Positions 7,826 through 17,564 are shown, counted from the stretch's first letter. The stretch: 32,853 nt of DNA from an uncultured Caulobacteraceae bacterium (GCA_902826145.1 CADEDT010000020.1:1-32853); one strand, 5' to 3'. The notes: generated from the letters alone by a model not told the origin. Program-made: numbers and translations.

Positions 7826-7891
7826 CGCGCCCTCCAAGACCCGCTGCCGAAGACGAGCTTTGTTTCGCGGACTCAATGTAGGGTGCGACGA

Positions 7892-8869
7892 ATGTCCCAC
7901 GCGCCCGTTCTCCTGGCCGAAGCGATGGAAGCACTCGCGTTGGCGGACGGCGGGCTTTACGTCGACGCGACCTTCGGCGGCGGCGGCTATTCCCGCGAAA
8001 TGCTGGCGCGCGCCGATTGCCGCGTCATCGCTTTTGACCGTGACCCGGACGCCATAGCCCGCGGCGCTGAACTATCAGCGTCAGCGAAAGGTAAATTCAC
8101 GCTTCATCAAGGCCGCTTTGGCGATCTGTCGTCCGACGAATTGGTGGACGGCGTCGTCTTCGATCTTGGCGTCTCGTCCTTCCAGCTCGACGAAGCCGAA
8201 CGCGGCTTCTCGTTTCAGCAAGACGCGGATTTGGACATGCGCATGGAGAAGGAAGGTTTGAGCGCCGCTGACGCCGTGAACCGGCTCAGCGAAGGCGCGC
8301 TCGCCGATTTGATCTATCGCTACGGCGAAGACGATGACAGCCGCCGCATCGCGCGCGCCATCGTACAGGCCCGCGCGGCGCACCCGCTCACGCGAACACT
8401 TGAGTTTGCCAAGCTGGTCGAGGATTCCGTTGGCGGCCGCAAAGGGGCGCGCACGCATCCGGCGACGAAGACTTTCCAAGCGCTGCGTATGCTCGTGAAC
8501 GACGAACTCGGCGAACTCGCGCGGGGGCTCTCAGCGGCAGAGCGTGCGCTGAAGCCGGGCGGTCGCCTCGCGGTCGTCTCGTTTCACTCGCTCGAAGACC
8601 GCATGGTGAAGCACTTCATCACTGAACGCGCCGACGCGCAGGGGCGCGGCTCGCGTTATGCGCCGGACCTACCGCCCGAACGCGCGCCAAGCTTCGCCAT
8701 CGACCGCAAGCGCGCGACCGTCTCGAGCGACGCTGAAACCGCCGCCAACCCCCGCGCCCGCTCTGCGAGCTTGCGCTGGGCTACGCGCACCGAAGCGCCG
8801 GCATGGGATGAACTCGATGCGCCAGAACTGGCGCCGCGCGCGGAGGCCGAATGGCAAAAGTTACGTTGA
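7892..8869 (+). CDS. rsmH: 16S rRNA m4C1402 methyltransferase RsmH (MraW)
   Basis: A 325-aa SAM-dependent enzyme that N4-methylates C1402 in the 16S rRNA P site. The typical start MSHAPVLLAEAMEAL begins at the ATG at 7892; the in-frame GTG at 7883 would add three residues. Motifs include DATFGGGGYSREML (SAM binding), FDRDPDAI, FDLGVSSFQLD, GFSFQQDADLDMRM, ATKTFQALRMLVNDEL and VVSFHSLEDRMVKHF. It is the first gene of the dcw block here; no mraZ precedes it. It overlaps ftsL by 19 bases. Length is normal for the family. Confidence 0.96.
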   Translation: MSHAPVLLAEAMEALALADGGLYVDATFGGGGYSREMLARADCRVIAFDRDPDAIARGAELSASAKGKFTLHQGRFGDLSSDELVDGVVFDLGVSSFQLDEAERGFSFQQDADLDMRMEKEGLSAADAVNRLSEGALADLIYRYGEDDDSRRIARAIVQARAAHPLTRTLEFAKLVEDSVGGRKGARTHPATKTFQALRMLVNDELGELARGLSAAERALKPGGRLAVVSFHSLEDRMVKHFITERADAQGRGSRYAPDLPPERAPSFAIDRKRATVSSDAETAANPRARSASLRWATRTEAPAWDELDAPELAPRAEAEWQKLR

Positions 8870-9174
8870 AACGCTGGGGCCAGATCGCCGCCGCTGTGCT
8901 GATCGCCGTGCTGGCGGTTGGCCTCTATCGCGCCAAGAGCGATGCGGCGAAGACCGAGGCCGACGTGCGCCGTCTGAACGGCGAGATCGCCGAGCGCGAA
9001 GCGCGCCTGCGCGAGCTTCGCGCCGAGATCGCCGAACTTGAGAGCCCAGCCCGCATTGAGCGTCTCAACGACGAACGCCTCGGCCTCACCGTCGGCAGCG
9101 AAAGCGCCGCGTTGCCCGAGTCCGCGATCGACGATCGCCTGCCTGCGCCGCAAGCGCAGAAGGGGCGCGAGTGA
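8851..9174 (+). CDS. ftsL: Cell division protein FtsL-like
   Basis: A 107-aa bitopic membrane protein: a short basic cytoplasmic N-terminus (MAKVTLKRWG), one membrane helix at about 10-26, then a periplasmic coiled coil (about 30-68) of alternating Glu/Arg/Leu heptads. In the divisome FtsL forms a complex with FtsB and FtsQ and activates FtsW-FtsI. Sequence is poorly conserved in this family, so the call rests on topology and on position between rsmH and ftsI. Its TGA overlaps the ftsI GTG (GTGA). The C-terminal 35 residues are Pro/Ala-rich. Confidence 0.85.
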   Translation: MAKVTLKRWGQIAAAVLIAVLAVGLYRAKSDAAKTEADVRRLNGEIAEREARLRELRAEIAELESPARIERLNDERLGLTVGSESAALPESAIDDRLPAPQAQKGRE

Positions 9175-10808
9175 GGCCGCTCGGGCCCAACGTCTTTTCG
9201 CACGAGCGGCTGCCGCAAGCGCCGCTCGAAGCCGCGCCTGCGCGCAATCGCGTGCGCTTCCTCGCGCTCGGCATCTTCGCTGTTCTGCTGCTGCTCACCG
9301 GTCGCGCCGTGCAACTCGCGTTCTCCGGTGATCCGTTGGCGACGCCTCGCCACATCAGCGCCTCCACGCCGCTCCCGCGCGCCGATATTGTCGATCGCAA
9401 CGGCGAACTGCTTGCGACCACCGTGCGCGCCTGGGCGCTCACCGCCGAACCTGAGCGCATCCGCAACGTCGTCGAAACGGCCGATACCTTGATGCAGCAC
9501 TTCCCCGGCCTCGACCGCGAGACGTTGCTACGCCGCCTCGGCAATACCGAGCAAAAAACAGTCTTCCTGCAGCGCGGTCTCACCGAAGAGCAACGTGATC
9601 GCGCCATTGCCCTGCGCCTGCGCGGCATCGGCGCGCAGGTCGAACACCACCGCGAATATCCGCAGCGCACGCTCGCGGCGCACGTTATCGGCTTCACTGG
9701 CATCGACATGAACCCACAGGCCGGCGTTGAGCTTGGCTTGGACGAAGAAATCCGCGCCGCCGGTGAAGAGGGCAGACCTGTGCGCCTCTCACTCGACGTG
9801 CGTATGCAGTACGCGCTTGAAGAAGAGCTGGACGCCGCCGCCCGCGCCTCCCGCGCGACAAGCGCTGCCGCGATCCTCCTCGACGGCCACACCGGCGAAA
9901 CGCTGGCGCTCGCCTCGTGGCCGACCTTCGATCCCAACAATCTTGGCCGCTATTCCGAAGACGCGCGCCGTGATCGCGTCGCCGGCGATCTCCACGAACT
10001 CGGCTCCACCATCAAGCCGTTCACAATCGCGATGGCGTTGCAGGAACAGCTCACGCAATCGGGCGAGCTGTTTGACCTCAGCCACCAGCTCGAACTCGAC
10101 AACACCGTCATTGAAGATCACGAGCCGATCAGCGGCTACGCGACATTGCGCGATATCCTCGCGCGCTCCTCAAACATCGGCGCCGCGCGGCTTGCGCTTC
10201 GTGTCGGCGGCGCACGCCAACGCGCTTACCTTGATCGCCTCGGCCTCACATCGCCCACGACGCTGCAGCTCGGCCGCCGCCAGGCGCCGCTCGCGCCGGC
10301 GGCCCAAAGCCGTCGCGACGTCGCCGCGCTCGGCTTCGGCTACGGCCTCGCCACGACGCAAGCCACGCTCGCCAGCGCCTACACCGTGTTCACAAACAAC
10401 GGCGCGCGCGTCGAACCAACGATGCTGGCGCTGGCGCCGGACGCCGAAGTCCAGCGCACGCAGATATTCACACCTGAAGTGACGCGGCAGGTGGTTGCCT
10501 ATCTTCGAGCCGTCGTCACCGATGGCACCGGTCGCGCCGCCGACGTTCGCGGCCTCGCCGTCGCCGGTAAGACCGGCACTGCGGAAAAGCTGGGAAGCGC
10601 GCAAGGCTATGATGAAAGCCGCAATTTTTCCTCTTTCGCAGGCGTATTTCCGGCCAACAACCCGCGCTACGTGATTGTCGTGGCGCTTGATGATACAGGC
10701 GCGGGCGAAGCGGGCGGCTTGGTCGCCGCGCCGGTGGTGGCGCGGACGCTCAGGCGCATCGCTCCCATGCTTGGTTTGCGTGTGGAGCCTGCCAGTCCCG
10801 CGCGCTAG
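9171..10808 (+). CDS. ftsI: Septal peptidoglycan transpeptidase FtsI (PBP3)
   Basis: A 545-aa class B penicillin-binding protein that cross-links septal peptidoglycan. It has a cytoplasmic N-terminus, one membrane anchor at about 28-45 (FLALGIFAVLLLLTGRAV), a dimerisation region beginning PRADIVDRNGELLATT, and a transpeptidase domain with the active-site S279-T-I-K282, S333-S-N335 and K467-T-G-T470. The STIK is preceded by HELG rather than the common YEPG. The GTG start overlaps the ftsL stop by four bases, implying translational coupling. Length is near the family norm. Confidence 0.96.
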   Translation: MRPLGPNVFSHERLPQAPLEAAPARNRVRFLALGIFAVLLLLTGRAVQLAFSGDPLATPRHISASTPLPRADIVDRNGELLATTVRAWALTAEPERIRNVVETADTLMQHFPGLDRETLLRRLGNTEQKTVFLQRGLTEEQRDRAIALRLRGIGAQVEHHREYPQRTLAAHVIGFTGIDMNPQAGVELGLDEEIRAAGEEGRPVRLSLDVRMQYALEEELDAAARASRATSAAAILLDGHTGETLALASWPTFDPNNLGRYSEDARRDRVAGDLHELGSTIKPFTIAMALQEQLTQSGELFDLSHQLELDNTVIEDHEPISGYATLRDILARSSNIGAARLALRVGGARQRAYLDRLGLTSPTTLQLGRRQAPLAPAAQSRRDVAALGFGYGLATTQATLASAYTVFTNNGARVEPTMLALAPDAEVQRTQIFTPEVTRQVVAYLRAVVTDGTGRAADVRGLAVAGKTGTAEKLGSAQGYDESRNFSSFAGVFPANNPRYVIVVALDDTGAGEAGGLVAAPVVARTLRRIAPMLGLRVEPASPAR

Positions 10809-10817
10809 GGAGAGGCA

Positions 10818-12266
10818 ATGAAGCTCGGCGATCTCTTTGACCACGGCGTTCCCCTGGGCGCCGGAGGGATCGACATAACCGGTCTCACTGCGGACTCGCG
10901 GAAAGTGAAGCCAGGCTTTCTGTTCGCCGCGCTCAAAGGTGTCGCCGCTCACGGGCGCGACTTCGTTAAGCAAGCCAAAGCCAACGGCGCGGTCGCTGTG
11001 CTCTCCGGTGGCGATCTTGGTTTCGATCCAGGCATTGCGCATGTCGTCGAAGAGGAGCCGCGCGCGGCCTTCGCGCATGCGGCTTCAGGGTTCTTTGCGC
11101 GCCGCCCAGCAACGATCGTTGCGGTCACCGGCACCAACGGCAAAAGCTCGACCGTCGATTTCCTCCGGCAAATCTGGACGCACGCCGGCAAGCGCGCTGC
11201 GAGCATGGGCACGCTCGGCGCCATCGGCCCGAAGGGCGTCATCGATCTCGGCCACACCACACCTGATCCGGCCGCTGTGCATCAAACCCTGCAGACGCTT
11301 CACGATGAGGGCGTCACTCATGTGGCGATGGAAGCATCCAGCCATGGCCTCGAACAGCATCGCATCGATGGCGTGACGTTCGCCGCAGGCGCATTCACCA
11401 ACCTCACGCAGGATCACCTCGACTATCACACAGACATGGCCAGCTATCGCGATGCGAAGCTCCGGCTTTGGGAGCTTGTGCGCGTGGGTGGCCCGGCCGT
11501 CATCAATGCTGACGCCGCTGATGCGGATCCCTTCGAGCGCGCCGCCAAACAATTCGAGTTGGATATCGTCCTTTGCGGCTGGCGCGCGCCGCGCGAACAC
11601 GCGTTGAAGATCGTCGAAATCTTGCCGCGCCCCAACGCGCAGACCATGGTGCTGCTCTGGAACGGCAAGGAGCACAAAGTCGAACTGCCGCTGATCGGCG
11701 AGTTTCAAGCGCTCAACGCCGTCTGCGCCGCAACGCTCGCGCTTTCCCTCGGCGAAGCGCCGGAAGCGGTGTTCGCAGGCATGGCGAAGCTTAAGCCCGT
11801 GAAGGGACGCATGGAGCATGTCGGCCAAAGCAAAAGCGGTGGCCACGTGTTCGTCGACTATGCGCACACGCCCGATGGCCTCGATGTGTTGCTTCGCGCA
11901 GCGCGTCCGCACGCGCCAGGGCGCATCATCGCCGTGTTTGGCTGCGGCGGTGATCGCGACACCGACAAGCGCCCGAAAATGGGCGCTATCGCCGCGCGCC
12001 AAGCCGATGTCGTCATCGTCACCGACGACAACCCGCGCAGCGAAGATCCCGCAGCGATCCGCGCGCAAATCCTGAAAGCGGCACCGAACGCGATCGAAGC
12101 CGGCGATCGCGCCAAGGCGATCCGCGAGGCCGTCGCGATGCTGAAATCGGGCGATGCGCTGATGATTGCCGGCAAGGGCCACGAGACCGGCCAGATCATC
12201 AAAGGCGTCACGCACCCGTTCTCAGATCAGGACGTCGCGCGCGCCGCGCTGGATGCACAATCGTGA
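10818..12266 (+). CDS. murE: UDP-MurNAc-tripeptide synthetase MurE (meso-DAP adding)
   Basis: A 482-aa cytosolic ligase that adds meso-diaminopimelate to UDP-MurNAc-L-Ala-D-Glu using ATP. It shows TADSRKVKPG in the UDP-binding domain, the ATP loop GTNGKS (105-110), MEASSHGLEQHR, the carbamoylated-lysine region YRDAKLRLWE, FVDYAHTPDGL, FGCGGDRDTDKRP, and DNPR (404-407), which selects meso-DAP over lysine. GGGAGAGGC lies just before the ATG, nine bases after ftsI. It is separated from murF by a palindromic repeat rather than the usual overlap. Confidence 0.97.
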   Translation: MKLGDLFDHGVPLGAGGIDITGLTADSRKVKPGFLFAALKGVAAHGRDFVKQAKANGAVAVLSGGDLGFDPGIAHVVEEEPRAAFAHAASGFFARRPATIVAVTGTNGKSSTVDFLRQIWTHAGKRAASMGTLGAIGPKGVIDLGHTTPDPAAVHQTLQTLHDEGVTHVAMEASSHGLEQHRIDGVTFAAGAFTNLTQDHLDYHTDMASYRDAKLRLWELVRVGGPAVINADAADADPFERAAKQFELDIVLCGWRAPREHALKIVEILPRPNAQTMVLLWNGKEHKVELPLIGEFQALNAVCAATLALSLGEAPEAVFAGMAKLKPVKGRMEHVGQSKSGGHVFVDYAHTPDGLDVLLRAARPHAPGRIIAVFGCGGDRDTDKRPKMGAIAARQADVVIVTDDNPRSEDPAAIRAQILKAAPNAIEAGDRAKAIREAVAMLKSGDALMIAGKGHETGQIIKGVTHPFSDQDVARAALDAQS

Positions 12267-12280
12267 TCAACCAAACCACC

Positions 12281-12384
12281 GTCATTCCGGGGCAATGCGG
12301 AGCATTGAACCCGGAACCCAGGGGCAAACGCACAGCCCTACGGTCCCCTGGATTCCGGATCGCGCTACGCGCATCCGGAATGAC
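12281..12384. repeat. Long imperfect palindromic (REP-like) intergenic element
   Basis: The murE-murF gap is filled by nested inverted repeats. The outer arms are GTCATTCCGG (12281-12290) and CCGGAATGAC (12375-12384). A second pair is CCGGAACCCAGGGG (12311-12324) and CCCCTGGATTCCGG (12345-12358), 13 of 14 complementary. A third, GC-only pair with a small bulge lies in GGATCGCG...CGCGCATCC (12357-12376). This GTCATTCCGG/CCGGAATGAC style is typical of dispersed palindromic repeats in alphaproteobacteria. In RNA it would fold into a large branched hairpin. No second full copy is present in the window. Confidence 0.85.
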
Positions 12385-12407
12385 GAAGATTGTTCGGAGT
12401 GCAGGGA

Positions 12408-13811
12408 ATGTCTGAACTGTGGTCCGCAGACGAAGCCCAAAGTGCGACCGGCGGGCGTCTCGTCAACGGCGATGCCTGGAACGTCACCGGCGTTTCCATC
12501 GACACACGTTCGCTCGAGCCCGGCGATCTCTTCGTTGCGCTGAAGGATGTCCGCGACGGTCACGACTTCCTCGCGCAAGCGTTTGTTTCGGGCGCAAGCG
12601 CAGCGCTGATCTCAGATGCGCGCAAAGTCGAAGGCTTGGGCGCAGCGCTCGCGGTGCCTGACGTGCTCGAAGGCTTACGCAAGCTCGGCGAAGCTGCTCG
12701 TGATCGTTCGAGCGCGAAGCGCGTCGCGGTCACCGGCTCGGTGGGCAAAACCTCCACCAAGGAAGCGCTCGCCATCTGCCTTGCCGCTAGTGGCCAGACG
12801 CATCGCTCGGTGAAGAGCTACAACAACCATTGGGGCGTGCCGCTGACGCTGTCGCGCATGCCGCGCGAAAGCCAGTTCGCGGTCTTCGAAATCGGCATGA
12901 ACCACCGCGGCGAAATCCTGCCGCTCACCCAACTCGTGAAGCCGCACGCCGCGCTCGTCACCACCATCGCGCCGGCGCACGTCGAGAACCTGGGCTCCCT
13001 CGAAGCCGTCGCCGACGAGAAGGGTGACATCTACGCCGGCCTAGAACCCGGCGGCTCGGCCATCATCCCGAACGACGCGCCGCATTCCGATCGTCTCGTC
13101 GCCGCTGCTGAGCGCAATGGCGCGAACCTCGTTCGCTTCGGCCGCGACGCCGTCTGCGAAGCGCGGCTCATTCGTTTCGACATGGATGCGACCGGCTCGA
13201 ACGCCGAAGCCGAAATCCTCGGCCGCACCATCAAGTATCGCGTCGGCGTCGAAGGCGCGCATTGGGCGCTGAACTCGGTCGCCGCGCTTGCTGCCACAGA
13301 TGTTGTCGGCGCCGATCTCGAAGCTGCCGCGCACGCGCTCGAACATCTGCGCGCCTTCGATGGCCGCGGCGTCGCGCAGCAAGTCTCCGCGCCGTTCGGC
13401 GCGTTCATGCTTGTGGATGATTCTTACAACGCCAATCCCGCATCCATGGCTGCAGCCATCGCTACACTCTCCGCGCGGCAGCCCGGCTCAGGCGGGCGCC
13501 GCATAGCGGCGCTTGGGGATATGTTGGAACTCGGCGCGAACGAGCGCGCCTACCACGCCGGGCTTTCGCAGCCGCTGGAACAGGCTGGTATCGATCTTGT
13601 CTTCGCGGCAGGCCCGCGCATGGCGTCGCTCATGGAGGCGCTTCCCGCGTCTCGCCGCGGCGGCTATGCCGAAAGCGCAGACGCGCTGATTCCGATCATT
13701 GCAGGTTCGTTGCGATCGGGAGACATCGTGCTGGTGAAGGGATCAAACGGTTCAAAGATGAGCCGGGTGGTAGCGGCCCTTCAGCGCTTGAATGGGGATA
13801 AGAATGCTTGA
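12408..13811 (+). CDS. murF: UDP-MurNAc-tripeptide D-Ala-D-Ala ligase MurF
   Basis: A 467-aa ATP-dependent ligase that attaches D-Ala-D-Ala to the UDP-MurNAc tripeptide. Motifs: [16 protein letters not shown], the ATP loop GSVGKTS (110-116), the MurF hallmark [27 protein letters not shown] and [12 protein letters not shown]. The ATG at 12408 is preferred because GGAG lies about eight bases upstream and the Mur N-terminus begins there; a TTG at 12390 would start inside the repeat flank. Its stop overlaps the mraY start by eight bases. Confidence 0.96.
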   Translation: MSELWSADEAQSATGGRLVNGDAWNVTGVSIDTRSLEPGDLFVALKDVRDGHDFLAQAFVSGASAALISDARKVEGLGAALAVPDVLEGLRKLGEAARDRSSAKRVAVTGSVGKTSTKEALAICLAASGQTHRSVKSYNNHWGVPLTLSRMPRESQFAVFEIGMNHRGEILPLTQLVKPHAALVTTIAPAHVENLGSLEAVADEKGDIYAGLEPGGSAIIPNDAPHSDRLVAAAERNGANLVRFGRDAVCEARLIRFDMDATGSNAEAEILGRTIKYRVGVEGAHWALNSVAALAATDVVGADLEAAAHALEHLRAFDGRGVAQQVSAPFGAFMLVDDSYNANPASMAAAIATLSARQPGSGGRRIAALGDMLELGANERAYHAGLSQPLEQAGIDLVFAAGPRMASLMEALPASRRGGYAESADALIPIIAGSLRSGDIVLVKGSNGSKMSRVVAALQRLNGDKNA

Positions 13812-14949
13812 GCTCTTGGCGCAGTTCAGCGAGCGCTCGCAATTCTTCAACCTCTTCAACTACATCACCTTCCGCACTGGCGGTGCGATGTTTACGGCGA
13901 TGGTTTTCGCCTTCGCATTTGGCGCGCCGTTTATCCACTGGCTGCGCAAGAAGCAGGGCAAGGGTCAACCGATCCGCGAAGACGGCCCGCAAGGCCATTT
14001 GCTGACGAAGAAGGGCACGCCAACGATGGGCGGGCTCATCATCCTTATCCCGCTGACCGTTTCGTCGTTGCTCTGGGCAGATCTCGACAACGCGTATGTG
14101 TGGGCCGTGCTCGTCGTGACGCTCGGCTTTGGCACGATCGGGTTTGTCGATGACTTCGCCAAGGTCACCAAGCAGCATCACGGCGGTCTATCGGCGAAGC
14201 TGCGGCTGTTCTTCGAGTTCTCGATCGCATTGGTTGCTGCGATGGCGATGCTGATCGCCGAGTGGATCGCCACGACGCCCGGCCAAACGCACGACCTCAT
14301 GGGGTTTGCAAACGCGCTCTTTGCCGGCGACCCGCTCACCGCCGTTGCACTGCCGTTCATTCAAGGCTGGGGCATTCAGCTGCTCGGCTTCTACGTCATC
14401 TTTGCGATGGTGGTCATCGCCGGTTTCGGCAACGCCGTGAACTTGACCGACGGCCTCGACGGCCTCGCCATTGTGCCCGTGATGATCGCAGCCGGCACGT
14501 TCGGCGTGATCTGCTACCTCGTCGGCCGCGTCGACTATTCGGAGTATCTCGGCATTCCGCACGTCGCGGGCGTCGGCGAACTCGCGACAATTCTCGGCGC
14601 GCTGCTTGGCGCTTCACTCGGGTTCCTTTGGTACAACGCGCCGCCGGCGCGCGTGTTCATGGGCGACACTGGCTCGCTTGCGCTCGGCGGCTTGCTCGGC
14701 GCCGTGGCGGTAGCGACGAAGCACGAATTGGTGCTCGCTATCGTCGGCGGTCTGTTCGTGCTCGAAACGCTATCGGTGATGCTGCAAGTTGCTGTGTTTA
14801 AACGCACAGGCAAACGCCTGTTCCTGATGGCGCCCATCCATCACCATTTCGAGAAATTAGGCTGGCAAGAGCCGACAATTGTGATCCGTTTCTGGATTAT
14901 CTCGGTGATTTTCGCGCTGGCTGGCCTCGCCACATTGAAGTTGCGTTAA
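13804..14949 (+). CDS. mraY: Phospho-MurNAc-pentapeptide transferase MraY
   Basis: A 381-aa polytopic inner-membrane enzyme that moves phospho-MurNAc-pentapeptide to undecaprenyl phosphate, making lipid I. Signature residues: GTPTMGG in the first loop, FVDDFAKV with D116, D117 and K120, [22 protein letters not shown] and the HHHFEKLGW loop. About ten hydrophobic segments are evident. The ATG at 13804 is chosen because GGGGA sits five bases before it; an ATG at 13792 would add four residues. It overlaps the murF end (ATGCTTGA), implying coupling. Confidence 0.96.
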   Translation: MLELLAQFSERSQFFNLFNYITFRTGGAMFTAMVFAFAFGAPFIHWLRKKQGKGQPIREDGPQGHLLTKKGTPTMGGLIILIPLTVSSLLWADLDNAYVWAVLVVTLGFGTIGFVDDFAKVTKQHHGGLSAKLRLFFEFSIALVAAMAMLIAEWIATTPGQTHDLMGFANALFAGDPLTAVALPFIQGWGIQLLGFYVIFAMVVIAGFGNAVNLTDGLDGLAIVPVMIAAGTFGVICYLVGRVDYSEYLGIPHVAGVGELATILGALLGASLGFLWYNAPPARVFMGDTGSLALGGLLGAVAVATKHELVLAIVGGLFVLETLSVMLQVAVFKRTGKRLFLMAPIHHHFEKLGWQEPTIVIRFWIISVIFALAGLATLKLR

Positions 14950-14998
14950 CGGCGCGAAGCAGCGCACACCCGCTCGCTCACGGGTTGGAGGCGATCGG

Positions 14999-16423
14999 AT
15001 GATTCCGATCACGGAATTCAAAGGCCGCGACGTCGCGGTGTTCGGCTTGGCGCGAACGGGAATGGCGGCAGCGCGCGCGCTCGTCGCCGGCGGCGCACGC
15101 GTGCATGCATGGGACGATAGCGACGTCACGCGCGCGAAGGCCGAAGCCGCCGGCATTCCGATCTCCGACATCAACAGCCGCGACTGGCGCTCGTTCGCCG
15201 CGCTCGTCCTCTCTCCCGGCGTGCCGCTGACATTCCCCGAGCCGCATCGCGTCGTGACGCTTGCTGAAGCGACCGGCGTGCCGATCGTCAGCGACATCGA
15301 ACTCTTCGCGCGCGCTGTGAACGCGATGCCCGCCACGCAGCGGCCCAAGCTCATCGGCGTCACCGGCACCAACGGCAAGTCGACGACCTCGGCGCTGATC
15401 GCACACATCCTGAAGGAAGCGGGCAAGGACGTGCGCCTCGGCGGCAATATCGGCGACGCCATCCTCGAACAGCCACCGCTGCACGCCGGCGCCTATTACG
15501 TGATTGAGCTGAGCTCCTTCCAACTCGATCTCACGTCGAGCCTTCGCCTCGATGTTGCCGTCTGGCTCAACACGACGCCCGATCACCTCGATCGGCACGG
15601 CGACATGAGCGCCTACGTCGCCGCCAAGAAGCGTATCTTCCTGAACCAAGGCGCTGCCGATTGGGCCGTGATCGGCGTCGACGATCACTATTGCGCGCAG
15701 ATCTGCACTGAGTTGACGCGCGCCGCCGTTCAACACGTTGCGCCGATTTCGTCAGGCCAAGCGCTCGGCCGCGGCGTCAGCGCGCTCGATGGCAAGATCA
15801 TCGACGCGCTTTCCGGCCGTTCCGAGGTCGTAGCTGAGTTGGCGGCTGCGCCCGCACTCGCCGGCAAACACAACGCGCAGAACGCTGCCGCCGCTTACGG
15901 CGCTGCGCGGGCGCTAGGCGTTGATTTTCGCATCATCGCGCAAGCGTTCACAACGTTCGCCGGCTTGCCACATCGCCTCGAACGCTCTGGCACGATCTCC
16001 GGCGTGCGCTTCGTCAACGATAGCAAAGCCACCAACGCCAACGCCGCCGCGCAAGCGCTCGCCGTCTATCCGCGCGTTTACTGGATCGCCGGTGGCGTGG
16101 CGAAAGAGGGCGGCATCGAAGATCTCGCGCAATTCTTCCCACGCATCGCCAAGGCGTACCTTATCGGTCAATCGGCCGGCGACTTCGCTGACGTGCTTCG
16201 CGGCAAGGTCGCCGTCGCCATGTCCGGCAATCTCGAAGCCGCCGTGAAGATGGCGTTCGCGGACGCCAGGGCGTCGGGCGAACCGCATCCGGTCGTGCTG
16301 CTATCGCCCGCATGCGCCTCGTTCGATCAATTCAAGAGCTACGAAGATCGCGGCGACCAGTTCAAGAAATTCGTTGCGGCGCTGAACGAGGCGCCACCCA
16401 AGCGCAACGGAGGCGCGGCGTGA
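14999..16423 (+). CDS. murD: UDP-MurNAc-L-alanine-D-glutamate ligase MurD
   Basis: A 474-aa ligase that adds D-Glu to UDP-MurNAc-L-Ala. It has an N-terminal nucleotide-sugar domain (AVFGLARTGMAAARAL), the ATP loop GTNGKST (123-129), GGNIGDAI, IELSSFQLD, NTTPDHLDRHG, and FVNDSKATNANAAAQAL in the C-terminal domain, ending VLLSPACASFDQF. A good GGAGG lies seven bases before the ATG. The gap of about 50 bases after mraY is unremarkable. Its TGA overlaps the ftsW GTG (GTGA). Confidence 0.96.
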   Translation: MIPITEFKGRDVAVFGLARTGMAAARALVAGGARVHAWDDSDVTRAKAEAAGIPISDINSRDWRSFAALVLSPGVPLTFPEPHRVVTLAEATGVPIVSDIELFARAVNAMPATQRPKLIGVTGTNGKSTTSALIAHILKEAGKDVRLGGNIGDAILEQPPLHAGAYYVIELSSFQLDLTSSLRLDVAVWLNTTPDHLDRHGDMSAYVAAKKRIFLNQGAADWAVIGVDDHYCAQICTELTRAAVQHVAPISSGQALGRGVSALDGKIIDALSGRSEVVAELAAAPALAGKHNAQNAAAAYGAARALGVDFRIIAQAFTTFAGLPHRLERSGTISGVRFVNDSKATNANAAAQALAVYPRVYWIAGGVAKEGGIEDLAQFFPRIAKAYLIGQSAGDFADVLRGKVAVAMSGNLEAAVKMAFADARASGEPHPVVLLSPACASFDQFKSYEDRGDQFKKFVAALNEAPPKRNGGAA

Positions 16424-17562
16424 CCGCCGTCGCCGAGCGGTTCGGCGCGGCAGTCGAGCGTGCGCGCACCTACGACCGCCCGCTGCTGATCATCGCCGCC
16501 ATCCTGTTTGCGGCTGGCATCCTGCTCTCCATGGCCGCAAGCCCCGCCGCGACCGCGCGCATCCGTATCGAGGAAGCCTTCTATTTCGCGGGGCGCCAGG
16601 CCGCGTACGCGGGCCTCGGCGTTGTCGTCATGCTCGCCGTCGCTTCGCTCGATCCGCGCCAGCTCCGCCGCGCCGCGACGATAGCGGCGGGCATCTTCCT
16701 GCCGCTTTGCCTGCTTGCCTCAATATTCGGCCCGGAGATAAAGGGCGCGCAGCGTTGGTTCGACATTGGCTTCTTCTCGCTGCAGCCATCGGAAATCCTG
16801 AAGCCTGCGCTCATCATCGTTTGGGCGTGGATGCTCGGCGAAAGCATGAAGCACCCCGGCTTCCCCGGTCGCACGGTCGCCATCGCACTCTACGCCATCA
16901 CTGCCGCCGTGCTGCTCTCGCAGCCCGATATCGGCCAAACCGCGCTGCTCGGCCTTTGCATCGCGCCGATGCTGATCCTCTCCGGCGTCGCGCTACGTTA
17001 CGTTCTCGGCGGCGGCGTGCTCGCGGCGCTCAGCGCCTGGGCGATCTACAATTTCTATCCGCACGCGCGGGAACGCGTGGACACGTTCCTCAATCCCGAA
17101 GGCGACGCCGCTTACCAAGTGAACCGGGCGCTCGACGCCATCGCCGCCGGCGGCGTGTTCGGGCGCGGGCCGGGCGAGGGCGTTATCAAACGTTCCCTGC
17201 CCGACGCGCACGCTGACTTCGTGTTTGCTGTCGCTGCCGAGGAGTTCGGCCTCATCGCGTCAATCGGCCTCATCGTTCTCTTCGGCGCGCTCGCGTTCCG
17301 CGGATTGTCGCGCGCGAGCCGCTTGAATGAACCATTTGAACAACTTGCGGCTGCAGGTCTGATCACGCTGCTCGTCGCACAAGCCGCTATACACATAGCG
17401 GTGAACTTGAGTTTGTTGCCCGCGAAGGGCATGACGCTGCCGTTCATTTCGTTCGGCGGTTCCTCAATGATCGGCTCTGCGCTGGCTTTGGGGGCGTGCC
17501 TTTCTTTTCTCCGTGATCGTCCCGGCGCGTATCTCTATCCGGGGCGCAGACGCGACGGATAA
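16420..17562 (+). CDS. ftsW: Septal peptidoglycan glycosyltransferase FtsW
   Basis: A 380-aa SEDS-family polymerase working with FtsI. The GTG at 16420 overlaps the murD stop and has GGAGG six bases upstream; longer frames from 16312 lie wholly within murD. SEDS signatures: IKGAQRWFDIGFFSLQPSEILKP (split here as IKGAQRWFD and SLQPSEILKP), LLSQPDIGQTALL, AYQVNRALDAIAAGG, FGRGPGEGVIKRSLPDAHADF with the family-critical Asp, FAVAAEEFGLI and MTLPFISFGGSS. Ten membrane spans are expected. It is immediately followed by murG, two bases apart. Confidence 0.96.
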   Translation: MTAVAERFGAAVERARTYDRPLLIIAAILFAAGILLSMAASPAATARIRIEEAFYFAGRQAAYAGLGVVVMLAVASLDPRQLRRAATIAAGIFLPLCLLASIFGPEIKGAQRWFDIGFFSLQPSEILKPALIIVWAWMLGESMKHPGFPGRTVAIALYAITAAVLLSQPDIGQTALLGLCIAPMLILSGVALRYVLGGGVLAALSAWAIYNFYPHARERVDTFLNPEGDAAYQVNRALDAIAAGGVFGRGPGEGVIKRSLPDAHADFVFAVAAEEFGLIASIGLIVLFGALAFRGLSRASRLNEPFEQLAAAGLITLLVAQAAIHIAVNLSLLPAKGMTLPFISFGGSSMIGSALALGACLSFLRDRPGAYLYPGRRRDG

Positions 17563-17564
17563 CG

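Noticed and set aside
11085-12215. Long open frame (376 codons) on the minus strand within murE
   Set aside because: It is the shadow of strongly GC-biased murE codons; the amino acid pattern is not protein-like and murE is certain.
14978-15736. Minus-strand frame of about 250 codons in murD
   Set aside because: Antisense shadow of murD; no ribosome site or domain.
16312-16419. Upstream extension of ftsW
   Set aside because: Lies inside murD in another frame; the GTG at 16420 has GGAGG and a GTGA overlap.
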